A DNA stretch of 64,000 nt from Paractinoplanes abujensis (GTDB taxonomy: Bacteria; Actinomycetota; Actinomycetes; Mycobacteriales; Micromonosporaceae): the NCBI RefSeq assembly GCF_014204895.1, contig NZ_JACHMF010000001.1, forward strand, positions 8,742,001-8,806,000, given 5' to 3'. Each line of letters starts with the position of its first letter. Within the stretch, counting starts at the first letter, position 1. The translations under genes were made by a program, and so were the position numbers. Shown here in pieces: positions 17,135 through 24,929 of the stretch. The notes under the pieces were generated by a model. It saw nothing but the letters and a program-made list of their open reading frames with translations, did no database searches and was not told where the DNA came from.

Positions 17135-18709
17135 TCAACGCTTGGTGCAGACCGGGGCCGAACGGTCGATGTTGTTCGTGCCGTACGCGACGGCGATCGT
17201 GAAGCAGTAGTTCGTGGTCTCGTTGAGGCCGTAGACCACGTAGTCGGAGCTGCCCGCGGGCAGCTGCTGGAACGGCTTCTGCGGCTGCCCGGCCCGGCCG
17301 CCCGAGACGAGGATCGGGCCCTCGGAATTGCGGGGGTACGTCCACTGCAGCAGGACGTTGTCGCGGTTGTCGCGGAGCTTGACGCCGGTGGGGGCGCCCG
17401 GGTCGGCCGTCGGCGGGCGGGAGGTGGCCGCGGCCGACGGGGGCGGGGGCGCCGCGGAGGAGGCGGCGGGTGGTGTGGTGGCCGTGGCGGCCGGACCCTC
17501 GGCGCCGTCGGCGTCGGGGAGGGTCAGGGCGACCACGGCGACCGCGGCGGCCACCCCGGCGACCAGCACGGCGGCGAGCACGAAGGGCTGGCGGCGGCGC
17601 GGCGGCGGCGCGGCCTCGGTCCGGACGGGCAGGCGCTCGGTGTTGGGCGGCAACGTGTACGTCGAGGCGGGCGCCGAGCCGACCGGCTGGGGACGGCCGT
17701 CGGGGCCGTAGTCGGGCGCGCGCCGGCCGGGCATCGGCGGGGGAGTGTCGGCGCGGGCGTGCCGGCCCTGCAGGTCGCCGGGCTCCTGATGCACGTCGGC
17801 CAGGTAGAGCGGCTGCTGGTAGACCGTGCCGTTGGGATCGGTCGGGCGGTTGTCGGGCGGCGGCTGCCCGGGGTCGTCGGGCGGGAACTCCTCGGGGTCG
17901 GGCACGGTGGGCCGTCTCGGGAAAGGCACCGTCCGTACGCCGGGGGCGCCGACAGTGGTCACACCGGGGCCGTCGGACTGCTCGACCCGCCCGCAGACGT
18001 GCCTGCCCGACGCGGAGCCTTCGACGAGCGCGGCCACCTGCCGTACGAGGGGATGGTCGAAAGGCAGGTAACGGGCGCACAGCTCCTGCGCCTGGGCCAG
18101 ATGCTCACGGGCCTGGTCGTCACGGCCGCATTCACGTTCCATCGCGCCCAGGCGGGCCAGCATCTTGATGCCGGCCGGGGACGCGTCCCCGTAGCGCCGG
18201 CTGTGCCGCTGCCACGCCGCCAGCAGCCGGGACCGGGCGGCCGTGCAGTGGCCCGCCGCGTGCTCGGCTGTGGCCAGGTCGGCCTCGGCCGCCAGCACGC
18301 GCGGGGAGTCGGCGCCTTCGAGCTCGGTGAGGTCGCCCACGAGCTGGCGGTAGACCTGGGCGGCACGACCGAAGTGACCGACCCGCTGCAGCACCGCCGC
18401 GTGGGTGGCGGCGGCAGCGATCGTGCGGTGGTGCTGGGGGCCGTGCAGGCGGTCCTCGGCGGCGTGGGCGTAACCGGCCCAGAGCCGGGCGCCGTGGGCG
18501 TCGCCCAGCGCGATCAGGATGCGGGCGTGCAGGGCCGCGGCCAGCGCGAGATCGGCGTCGGCCCGCCGCGGGTCGGTGGCGGCAGCCGGGTCGAGAGCGT
18601 TGTCCAGCACCCGCCGGGCCCCCGCGAGGTCGCCGGCCGACGACAACGTCTGGGCGCGCGCGGTGAGTTCGGCGAGCGGTGGAGGGGCCACGTGTCCCAT
18701 AGTGCTCAT
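17135..18709 (-). CDS. TPR protein with transmembrane helix and FN3-like extracellular domain
   Basis: This protein of about 524 aa has three regions. An N-terminal TPR-rich part (about 1-230: ADLALAAALHARILIALGDA, VYRQLVGDLTELEGADSPR, DDQAREHLAQAQELCARYL) is followed by a long Pro-rich linker. One transmembrane helix (FVLAAVLVAGVAAAVAVVAL) leads to a C-terminal domain (about 430-524: DPGAPTGVKLRDNRDNVLLQW, VYGLNETTNYCFTIAV) with the strand pattern of fibronectin type III. The start is taken as the ATG at 18709; the upstream extension lacks support. It is the first gene of module B and may couple an outside binding domain to cytoplasmic TPR scaffolding. Confidence 0.75.
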   Translation of the reverse strand: MSTMGHVAPPPLAELTARAQTLSSAGDLAGARRVLDNALDPAAATDPRRADADLALAAALHARILIALGDAHGARLWAGYAHAAEDRLHGPQHHRTIAAAATHAAVLQRVGHFGRAAQVYRQLVGDLTELEGADSPRVLAAEADLATAEHAAGHCTAARSRLLAAWQRHSRRYGDASPAGIKMLARLGAMERECGRDDQAREHLAQAQELCARYLPFDHPLVRQVAALVEGSASGRHVCGRVEQSDGPGVTTVGAPGVRTVPFPRRPTVPDPEEFPPDDPGQPPPDNRPTDPNGTVYQQPLYLADVHQEPGDLQGRHARADTPPPMPGRRAPDYGPDGRPQPVGSAPASTYTLPPNTERLPVRTEAAPPPRRRQPFVLAAVLVAGVAAAVAVVALTLPDADGAEGPAATATTPPAASSAAPPPPSAAATSRPPTADPGAPTGVKLRDNRDNVLLQWTYPRNSEGPILVSGGRAGQPQKPFQQLPAGSSDYVVYGLNETTNYCFTIAVAYGTNNIDRSAPVCTKR

Positions 18710-18776
18710 GTGACCACTGTAGGTACAAGTGCAAGGTTGCGATCGATTCGTTGGGCGGGCACTGTAGAACGTGCAT

Positions 18777-19673
18777 ATGTCCTCTGAAGCAATCGCCCAG
18801 ATCAAGCGGGAACTCCTGGTCCGCCACCTCGAGGCCTGGGCCCCGGCCGCCCTGCACCGGGCCCGGCGTGTGATTTACGTCCACGGCTACGCCGACGCGA
18901 CGGCCGATGCGGCGATGCGGGTGCTGGCCGAGCAGTCCGACCTCGTACGGGGTCGCGAACTCACGATGCTCGCCATCGGGGACGACCTGGGGGAGATCGG
19001 CCCGCGGCTGTCGGCCATCGCCGGGCAGTCGGGCGCCGGGGCCGGGCTGGCCGTGCACACGATTCCCGGCGCGACGGAGAAAATGCTGCCGGTGGGCCTC
19101 AAAGCCGTCGGGGCTCAACGGGTACCGCTGCTGGGTTTCCTCGACGCGGCGAACGCGCACGAACCGCCGGCGCCCGCCACGGTGGCCGCCCTGGCCGCGG
19201 GCAAGCCGGCCGAGGTGCTGCTGATCCTGCCGCCGGGGTCAGGAGCCGATTCCTACCGTACGGGTTGGCCCCTGTTCACCCAGGTCGAGCTGGCCGACTC
19301 GGACGAGCCCGGTGAGCTGCTGGTCTTCGGGGCCACGGGCGGCAAGAGCCTGGAGAGCTTCAAGGAGGCCCTGTGGGCGGTCGACGAGTTCGCCGGTGTC
19401 CGCTACCGCGACCCGGGCGACCCCGACCGGCACCTGATCGACATCTCGCTGACGCCGCACCCCGGGCCGCTGCGCCGCGAGCTGCTGGCCTATTTGGAAC
19501 GTACGGGATCTCGCACGGTGACCGAGTTGCGGACCTTTGCCCTGACCGAGACGGTGTATCGGGCCGCCGACGCCACTCGGGTGCTGCATACGCTGGTCGA
19601 TGCGGGGACGGTCGCCCGCGAGCCGTCACACGGACGGCTCGGCGGGGACGTCGTCATCTCTGTCCAGGCCTAG
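18777..19673 (+). CDS. TcmP-like protein with C-terminal winged-helix segment
   Basis: This 298-aa protein (ATG 18777; a GTG two codons earlier is possible) begins LLVRHLEAWAPAALHRAR and RVIYVHGYADATADAAMRVL. It continues with VPLLGFLDAAN and AEVLLILPPGS. This order resembles three-Cys-motif partner (TcmP) proteins, in which a Rossmann-like fold reads 'yiDgfAGpG...FlDP...EvLin'. The diagnostic glycines are replaced, so any methyltransferase-type cofactor site looks degenerate. The last 75 residues (LLAYLERTGSRTVTELRTFA, ADATRVLHTLVDAGTVARE) look like a winged helix. The assignment is tentative and no function is claimed. Confidence 0.5.
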   Translation: MSSEAIAQIKRELLVRHLEAWAPAALHRARRVIYVHGYADATADAAMRVLAEQSDLVRGRELTMLAIGDDLGEIGPRLSAIAGQSGAGAGLAVHTIPGATEKMLPVGLKAVGAQRVPLLGFLDAANAHEPPAPATVAALAAGKPAEVLLILPPGSGADSYRTGWPLFTQVELADSDEPGELLVFGATGGKSLESFKEALWAVDEFAGVRYRDPGDPDRHLIDISLTPHPGPLRRELLAYLERTGSRTVTELRTFALTETVYRAADATRVLHTLVDAGTVAREPSHGRLGGDVVISVQA

Positions 19674-19761
19674 GAGCGGCTTTTGTGCTGCTTCCCAAGT
19701 CGCTTGAAAGCGGCTTCTGTGCTGCTTTCCCTCGCTTAGGAGCGGCTCTTGTCCTGCTTCC
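19672..19761. repeat. Three direct repeats of about 24 bp at the 3' end of the DUF4236 gene
   Basis: Copies begin at 19672 (AGGAGCGGCTTTTGTGCTGC...), 19706 (GAAAGCGGCTTCTGTGCTGC...) and 19738 (AGGAGCGGCTCTTGTCCTGC...), with a period near 33 bases. The third copy encodes, on the minus strand, the last residues (KQDKSRS plus stop) of the small DUF4236-like protein. The other two lie beyond its stop and look like duplicated gene tails. Confidence 0.7.
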
Positions 19762-19915
19762 AGGAGAACGGGCCGGGCAGGTCGTAGCGGTGCGCCCGGC
19801 TGCGCGAGTTCCAGGACCAGCGGCCGATCTTGAGACTCCACGAGGAGTAGCCGTTCTCGGTGAAGTTCAGGATCAACGGGCCGATCTTCTTACGCTTACG
19901 AAAAACGAGGCCCAT
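19736..19915 (-). CDS. DUF4236-like small protein
   Basis: This is a 59-aa protein, short enough to be missed by length-limited gene finding. It starts MGLVFRKRKKIGPLILNF and continues TENGYSSWSLKIGRWSW, then NSRSRAHRYDLPGPFSW. The N-terminal 'MG-x-FRKRKKIGP' followed by a 'N-x-S/T-x-x-G' segment is characteristic of DUF4236 domain proteins, which are small beta proteins of unknown function. The tail is basic. The gene is alone, between the TcmP-like gene and the Rrf2 regulator. Start and stop are unambiguous. Confidence 0.72.
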   Translation of the reverse strand: MGLVFRKRKKIGPLILNFTENGYSSWSLKIGRWSWNSRSRAHRYDLPGPFSWKQDKSRS

Positions 19916-19979
19916 CGGTACGTCCCTCCCAGGTTCGTCGGATGGGCGTTCGATTCCCGATCTCGTAAATCGGCAAACG

Positions 19980-20435
19980 TCAGCGTGGTTGCCACGCGTC
20001 CGGGCGGGTAGTCAGCTTGCGGACGTGCGCCGGCATGCGGCCGCTGATCAGCTCGGCCAGGTTGACTTCGTCGACCACTTCGCGCACCGCGGCCCGCACG
20101 GCGACCCACAAGTTGGGCAGGTTCTCCGCCGCACCCGTGTATCGCGTCTCCTCCGGACGGAGGCCGCGCACCCCGGCCAGCGGCCCGTCGACCGCCCGCA
20201 GGATCTGGCCGATCGTCACATCACGCGGAGACTGTGACAATGTGTAGCCACCTTCGGCCCCTCGCTGCGCTCGCACGACGCCGGCGCGGCGCAGGTCGGC
20301 CAGCACCGCCTCGAGGAACTTGCGCGGCATTTCCTGGTCCTGGGCGATGGCTTGGGCGGACATCAATGCCGGGTAAGCCCTAGCCAAGCTCAGGGCCGCC
20401 CGGACCGCGTAGTCGCCGCGCGCGGAGATCTGCAC
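19980..20435 (-). CDS. Rrf2-family transcriptional regulator
   Basis: This 151-aa protein has an N-terminal winged helix typical of Rrf2: QISARGDYAVRAALSLARA, then AIAQDQEMPRKFLEAVLADL, and RRAGVVRAQRGAEGGYTLSQ with the conserved G-G-Y wing. The GTG start at 20435 is chosen because Rrf2 proteins begin 'M-x-I-S-x-x-x-x-Y-A-V'; the open frame adds 13 non-homologous residues. The C-terminal half lacks the three clustered cysteines of Fe-S sensing members (IscR/NsrR), so any ligand is unknown. It has no obvious target beside it. Confidence 0.9.
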   Translation of the reverse strand: MQISARGDYAVRAALSLARAYPALMSAQAIAQDQEMPRKFLEAVLADLRRAGVVRAQRGAEGGYTLSQSPRDVTIGQILRAVDGPLAGVRGLRPEETRYTGAAENLPNLWVAVRAAVREVVDEVNLAELISGRMPAHVRKLTTRPDAWQPR

Positions 20436-20500
20436 GCATCCATCATGCCCCTTCCGCGCCACAGACTCGCACATACCCCACGGTTTTATGGGAATTACGC

Positions 20501-21355
20501 TCAGTCAGATGATCGTCGCTGTGCGGGAATGATGCCGCGGGGCTCGCCCGAGGCCTCGGCGCGGAACTGCCCCGGGCTCATCCCGACCTCGCGATGGAAG
20601 AAGCGGCCGAAGTTCGTCGGCTCGGGAAAACCCAGGTGACGGCCCACCTCGGCGACCGACAGGGGCGTGCAGGCGAGCAGCCGCCGGGCCTCCAGCGACA
20701 CCCGGTCGTCGACCACCTGCTTGGCCGTGCGGCCCGTGACGGACAGGCAAGCCCGGGTGAGCGTACGGACGGAGCAGCCGAGCTCCTCCGCATAGTCCTC
20801 GACGCGGCGGCTGTGCGAGTGGCCGGCCTCGAGCAGACCCCGGAACCGCGTGTACGTGCGGCTCTCGGGCCCGGCCGGGCTTCCGGAACTGAGCAGGGCG
20901 AGGCGCAAAAGCAACACGCGCAGCTGGTGCCGGAGCAGATCGGCGGCGACCGAACTCGGCGCGTGCCGCTCGCTGTCCACCGCGAGCTGGGTGAACTCGC
21001 TGATCACCGCGTCCTCGTCCTCGCCGCGCAGCTGCCAGCGGTTCTGCAGCGGCACCTCGTCGCCCTGCTCCGCGAACCGAGGCTCGAACGTCACCACGGA
21101 GGCGATCAGGCCGTTGCGCCCGACCCGCAGGGCCTGGCCGGGGCGGATCCAGAGCAGGGTGCCGGGCCGGCACGCGTGCCCGAAGAAGTCGACCTCGACC
21201 GTGCCGTGCCCGGCCGTGGCCAGCACCAGCACGTGATAGGGAAGGCGGACCGGCGGCTGGGCCGAGGTGGCGTCCAGGGCGCAGGTGCCGACGCCCGCCC
21301 AGCCGGGCGGGCGGAACGTGGTCGCGGTCTCTTGCCGCGTGACTGCACTGGACAT
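20501..21355 (-). CDS. AraC-family transcriptional regulator
   Basis: This 284-aa protein has an N-terminal cupin-like sensing domain (about 10-110: VLVLATAGHGTVEVDFFGHA, RPGTLLWIRPGQALRVG) and a C-terminal double helix-turn-helix. The latter includes RRVEDYAEELGCSVRTLTRA and LACTPLSVAEVGRHLGFPEP followed by NFGRFFHREVGMSPGQFRAE, the AraC signature. The start at 21355 (MSSAVTRQE) gives the usual length; an upstream extension of 15 codons is not supported. The effector is unknown and no adjacent operon suggests a substrate. Confidence 0.9.
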   Translation of the reverse strand: MSSAVTRQETATTFRPPGWAGVGTCALDATSAQPPVRLPYHVLVLATAGHGTVEVDFFGHACRPGTLLWIRPGQALRVGRNGLIASVVTFEPRFAEQGDEVPLQNRWQLRGEDEDAVISEFTQLAVDSERHAPSSVAADLLRHQLRVLLLRLALLSSGSPAGPESRTYTRFRGLLEAGHSHSRRVEDYAEELGCSVRTLTRACLSVTGRTAKQVVDDRVSLEARRLLACTPLSVAEVGRHLGFPEPTNFGRFFHREVGMSPGQFRAEASGEPRGIIPAQRRSSD

Positions 21356-21563
21356 CGCGCCACGACGGTAACCGGCGTTGACCAGCGATGCACGAGGCAA
21401 AACGCTGCCACGGCCCCGCTGTCGTCTTTCCGCCTGATCTCCGCGCGATCGAACCGCATTTCTGCGACGAATGTCCGGTTATTTGTATTCGGGGCGGTTT
21501 ATGCAAAAGGCGACCCCCGCGGACCGGCAGTGTCCGCTTGGGTCGCCTGTCGCTTTTCGTACG

Positions 21564-21995
21564 CTATCGGCCGGCCAGCAACCGATTCACTGCCGCGTCG
21601 ACGTCCAGGTGTTCGGATTCCCGGCCGCGCGGCACCACCACATAGGTGCGCCGGAGGAATCGGACAAGGACGCTTCGCGGCACCTCGAACAGGGCATTGC
21701 CATCAGGTGAGGACAACGCCAGGGCCACGAAGTCGCCCCGCGGCGTGGCCCACGGCCACACCCGGACGTCCCCGATGCCCGCAGGCTCATCGAGCCCGGT
21801 CACGAGCAGTTCCCGCGCAAAGGACCAGCTCACGGCTTCCCCACCGGCTGATTCTGCGTGGAACAACACGTGGACCGCATAAGGGTCGGCTGGGTCGTAA
21901 CGCAGACTGGCGCGCACGGGCAGAGCCGTGGCGTCAGGCGCTACGAGCCGCAGCGAGGTCTCGACCTCGACGGTCGTTGGACGAATGGTACTCAT
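21564..21995 (-). CDS. ssgB: SsgA-family sporulation/cell-division regulator (SsgB-like)
   Basis: This 143-aa protein contains the hallmark of SsgA-like proteins: LPVRASLRYDPADPYAVHVLFH, then VSWSFARELLVTGL, GIGDVRVWPW and VALALSSPDGNALFEVPRSV. SsgB recruits FtsZ to sporulation septa in Streptomyces, and most sporulating actinomycetes have a core SsgB. The conserved LRYDPADPYAV core and the length support SsgB more than the other paralogs, but paralog identity is not certain. It is the strongest single sign that the organism is a morphologically complex actinomycete. Confidence 0.85.
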   Translation of the reverse strand: MSTIRPTTVEVETSLRLVAPDATALPVRASLRYDPADPYAVHVLFHAESAGGEAVSWSFARELLVTGLDEPAGIGDVRVWPWATPRGDFVALALSSPDGNALFEVPRSVLVRFLRRTYVVVPRGRESEHLDVDAAVNRLLAGR

Positions 21996-22272
21996 GGACG
22001 AACTCCCCCCGGCACCGCTGCGAGGCTGGTGAACCCCGCGTTTCCCATACTCAGGTGATCCCTGTCGTTACGCTCCGCCATACGCTGATCTCACCCAGTA
22101 GTGGGAAGACGGTTCCGAAAACCCTTTCGCACAAGACTAAAAGCGATATCTTGTACTGTTCTGCCCCAAGTACTCGGTTCCGCCCGGCGTCGGGTGGTCC
22201 AGCAGTTGACTTACTCCGGTAACGTCCATTTCTCCCGGGTGGTGACGGGGCTCCGGAACACTGGGGGATGAA
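21996..22272. promoter_or_regulatory. Divergent intergenic region between ssgB-like gene and PGPGW protein
   Basis: This 277-base spacer holds the 5' ends of two divergent genes and contains an AT-richer stretch (around 22130-22160) compatible with promoters. A GGGGGA Shine-Dalgarno-like run lies near 22264 ahead of the ATG at 22273. No specific operators are recognised. Confidence 0.4.
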
Positions 22273-22674
22273 ATGACTACGAAACCCGACCACGAGCGGG
22301 CCCCGGCGGGTGTGCTGGAGAAGATCCGAGCCAACCCCACAGGCCGGCTCGCCCTGAAAATCTCCGTCGCAGTCCTCGGCGCCATCGTTGTCGCCGTGGG
22401 CATCGTGGCGATCCCGCTGCCCGGCCCCGGCTGGGCCATCGTCATCGCCGGCCTCGCCATCTGGGCCATCGAGTTCGCGTGGGCCAAACACCTGCTCGAG
22501 TTCACCAAGAAGCACGTCCTCGCCTGGACGCACTGGATCGGCCGCCAGTCGTGGCCCGTGAAAGGGCTCGTCGGCCTGGCCACGTTCCTGTTCGTCAGCG
22601 CCGTCGTCTACATCTCGTTCCGCCTCAGCTTCGGCATCGACCTGATCGAAGTAGGACGCGACTGGCTGACCTGA
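22273..22674 (+). CDS. PGPGW/TIGR02611-type small membrane protein
   Basis: This 133-aa membrane protein has a central hydrophobic hairpin including AIPLPGPGWAIVIAGLAIWA, which holds the PGPGW motif defining the family, and a C-terminal transmembrane segment (GLVGLATFLFVSAVVYISF). The family is widespread in Actinobacteria with unknown function. It lies just upstream of the tRNA-Val gene and marks the conserved side of the integration site. Confidence 0.85.
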   Translation: MTTKPDHERAPAGVLEKIRANPTGRLALKISVAVLGAIVVAVGIVAIPLPGPGWAIVIAGLAIWAIEFAWAKHLLEFTKKHVLAWTHWIGRQSWPVKGLVGLATFLFVSAVVYISFRLSFGIDLIEVGRDWLT

Positions 22675-22725
22675 CCCCCTGTTGGCCTGCCCGGGTCGAC
22701 ATCTAGTACAGTCATGACGCGTTGA

Positions 22726-22800
22726 GGGCGATTAGCTCAGCGGGAGAGCGCTCCGTTCACACCGGAGAGGTCACTGGTTCGATCCCAGTATCGCCCACCA
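22726..22800 (+). tRNA. tRNA-Val (anticodon CAC)
   Basis: The cloverleaf is readable. The acceptor stem GGGCGAT pairs with ATCGCCC, followed by A plus an encoded CCA. The D-loop is TAGCTCAGCGGGAGAGC. The anticodon stem CTCCG/CGGAG encloses TTCACAC with CAC at positions 34-36, and the T-arm is CTGGTTCGATCCCAG. CAC reads the valine codon GUG. The 3' half overlaps the C-terminus of the broken serine recombinase on the other strand, as expected for an integration site. Confidence 0.95.
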
Positions 22801-24180
22801 CGGATGGCAGTGCGCGAACCATCTGGTTCGGGTCACGGTCGGTAAGGGTCAGTCCCTCAGGGGCTGGCCCTTCGTCGTTTCCGGCCAGCGGCAGCTTGAA
22901 GACGGCGTCGTCCGCGATGATCGTGACTTCCTGGATCAGGGCCTCGAAGAGGCTCTTGCGGAGCATGTGGTTGTCACTCGTGAGGGTTTGCTGGATCTCG
23001 GCGAGGTCGGCCGGGCCGAGTGGCCGGGGTGCTGGGGAGAGTTCGAGTTCGGCTTTGCGGGCGCGTAGTGCTTTGGCCCGGCTCTCGAGCGTGTTCAGCC
23101 GGGCACGGATTTCGGGGGCATCGTCGTTGAGGGTGCCGCGCTCGAACGCAGTGAGGTAGCGGTCGACGGCGGTGGTGTTGTCGCGGAGCTCATTCTTGAC
23201 GCTGGCGAGTCGTTCGTGCTTGGTGCCGGTCGAGGCGGCGTGGGTCTGCTGGAAGCGGGTGATCGCGTCGGTGATCAGCTGGTGGCCGGTGGTGAAGAAG
23301 TCGAGCAGGGCGTCGCCGATCGCGGCTTCCAGCTCGTCGGCGTTGAAGCGGTGGATGTCGCAGCCGGCTTTGTTGCCGTACCAGCAGGTGTAGTACCGAT
23401 ACGTTTGTAGCGGCCTTTGGCTGCGGTGCCGATGTAGCCGCGCCCGCATTGCGGGCAGCGGATGAGGCCGGTGAGGGTGTAGGCGGAGGGGTTGGCGGCG
23501 CGCTGGCCGATCTGGGTGGAGCGCTTGGCGAGGATGTTCTGGGCGCGGTCGAACTGGTCGAGGGCGATGATCGGTTCGTGGGCGTCGGGGACGACGATGT
23601 CGCGGAAGTTCTTCTCGCCGAGGTAGATCCGGTTCGTGATGGTCATTTCGACGGTGTGCTGCGACCACGGTTTGCCGAGCCGGGTACGCAGTCCCTGGTC
23701 GTTGAGGCGACCGGCGATCGTCTTGGTGCCGAGCCGGTCGATGGCGTAGAGGTCGAAGATGGTGCGGACAGTGGCTGCCTCGGCTGGGTTAGAAACGAGT
23801 TTGTCGAGCTTGCGGTCGATGCTGTAGCCAAAGGGGCGCGGGCCGCCCGTCCAGAGCCCTTGGCGGCCTTGCGTTCCATTCCGGCGATGACGCGGTCGAT
23901 GACGGTTTCGCGCTCGAACTCGGCGAACACGCCGAGCATTTGGACGAGCATCCGGCCGACCGGGGTGGCGGTGTCGAACGGCTCGGTCGCCGAGCGGAAC
24001 ACGACGTCGGCGTCCGCGAGTTCGTCGAGCAGGCTGGTCAGGTCGCGCAGGCTGCGGGAGAAACGGTCGACGCGGTAGACCAGCAGGGTGTCGAACAGCC
24101 CGGCTCGGGCGGCGCGGAGGGCTTTCTGAAGTTCAGGTCGGTCGGTGCTCGCCCCGGACGCGTCGTCGGAGTGGTCACTT
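22757..24180 (-). pseudogene. Large serine recombinase (integrase), N-terminally truncated and frameshifted
   Basis: Three minus-strand frames together give one recombinase. About 24180-23855 encodes the back of the catalytic domain (LLVYRVDRFSRSLRDL, VGRMLVQMLGVFAEFERETV). The frame shifts near 23850 to the recombinase domain (GRPPFGYSI..., TITNRIYLGEKNFRDI), then a zinc ribbon CPQCGRGYIG. A second shift near 23400 leads to the coiled-coil tail (RYYTCWYGNKAGCDIHRFNA...) ending in GDTGIEPVTSPV inside the tRNA. The N-terminus with the catalytic serine is missing beyond 24180. The gene cannot make a working integrase and marks a decayed integrative element at tRNA-Val. Confidence 0.85.
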
Positions 24181-24699
24181 GAGGGTCGCCTTCAGCGGCT
24201 CGGCGATCTCTGCGGCTGACTCCAGGTGGTCCGCGACGATCTGATGGCGGAAGGCCCAGTACGGGCCGTTGACGCGTAGCAGCCCGAACTCGACGAGGGA
24301 GACGTAGGTGATGAACCGCATCAGATAAGTAGGAAGATCGGCTACGTGACGTTTGCCCTGGCTCGTCGCTGCCCGGTGCCATCGGACGGCGAAGGTCATG
24401 TGGACAAGCCGGAACTCCAGCCAGCCGGACTCGCCGGCAAGAAATCCCGCGGCCGCGAACACGGCGGCGCCCGTGAAGGACGCGCATAGCGAGTCGGGTC
24501 CTGCGGTAGCCCCAAGAACCGCATAGACAGCACCGGCGACCGCCGCGTACCGCAGACCCAGCAGCGCGAACCCGTGGTTGGCGCGCAGCGCGGCCAACGG
24601 CCCCCAGAGGACCCGGTAAGCCCGCCGGCCGGGCCGGGGCAGAACCGCGGTAGCCAACGTCGCAGCGAGCGAACGACCTCGAGGTAGCTGCGCCGACAA
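24175..24699 (-). CDS. Membrane protein of unknown function, possibly 5'-truncated
   Basis: This open frame has up to 174 aa and three or four hydrophobic segments (GFALLGLRYAAVAGAVYAVL, FTGAAVFAAAGFLAGESGWL, YLMRFITYVSLVEFGLL). The C-terminus is soluble and charged (HQIVADHLESAAEIAEPLK). The N-terminal 20 residues overlap, in another frame, the broken copy of the YbaB-like gene, and no convincing ribosome site precedes the first ATG. The real gene may therefore have lost its start at a recombination joint near 24665. The family is not recognised. Confidence 0.45.
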   Translation of the reverse strand: MSAQLPRGRSLAATLATAVLPRPGRRAYRVLWGPLAALRANHGFALLGLRYAAVAGAVYAVLGATAGPDSLCASFTGAAVFAAAGFLAGESGWLEFRLVHMTFAVRWHRAATSQGKRHVADLPTYLMRFITYVSLVEFGLLRVNGPYWAFRHQIVADHLESAAEIAEPLKATLK

Positions 24700-24929
24700 C
24701 GGGCCCAGACGATCGCCGCTAGCCCTTCCAGCTGATGAGCCAGGTCGGCGGCCCGATAGTCGCGATACGACCGTTGAAAGAACCGAACCGTCACGTCACC
24801 CTGGCCGCGCACCGACGCCACCAGCCCGCTATCAGGCGAATACGCCTCGACAGCGATCATCGACAACCGGTCGGCCAGCTCTCCCACGTCACCCCCCGCT
24901 ACCAGCCCAACGCTATAGGCGCCGATCAA
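24667..24929 (-). pseudogene. Truncated copy of the YbaB/EbfC-like gene found at 38.1 kb
   Basis: The translation SVGLVAGGDVGELADRLSM...VEAYSPDSGLVASVRG...SYRDYRAADLAHQLEGLAA...RRSYLEVVRS is nearly identical to the N-terminal 100 residues of the intact gene at 38095-38673. Similarity stops abruptly after SYLEVVRS, where unrelated sequence begins. The start codon of the intact copy (TTGATGGGTACC) is changed here to TTGATCGGCGCC, removing the ATG. It is best read as a dead fragment left by recombination. Confidence 0.75.
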
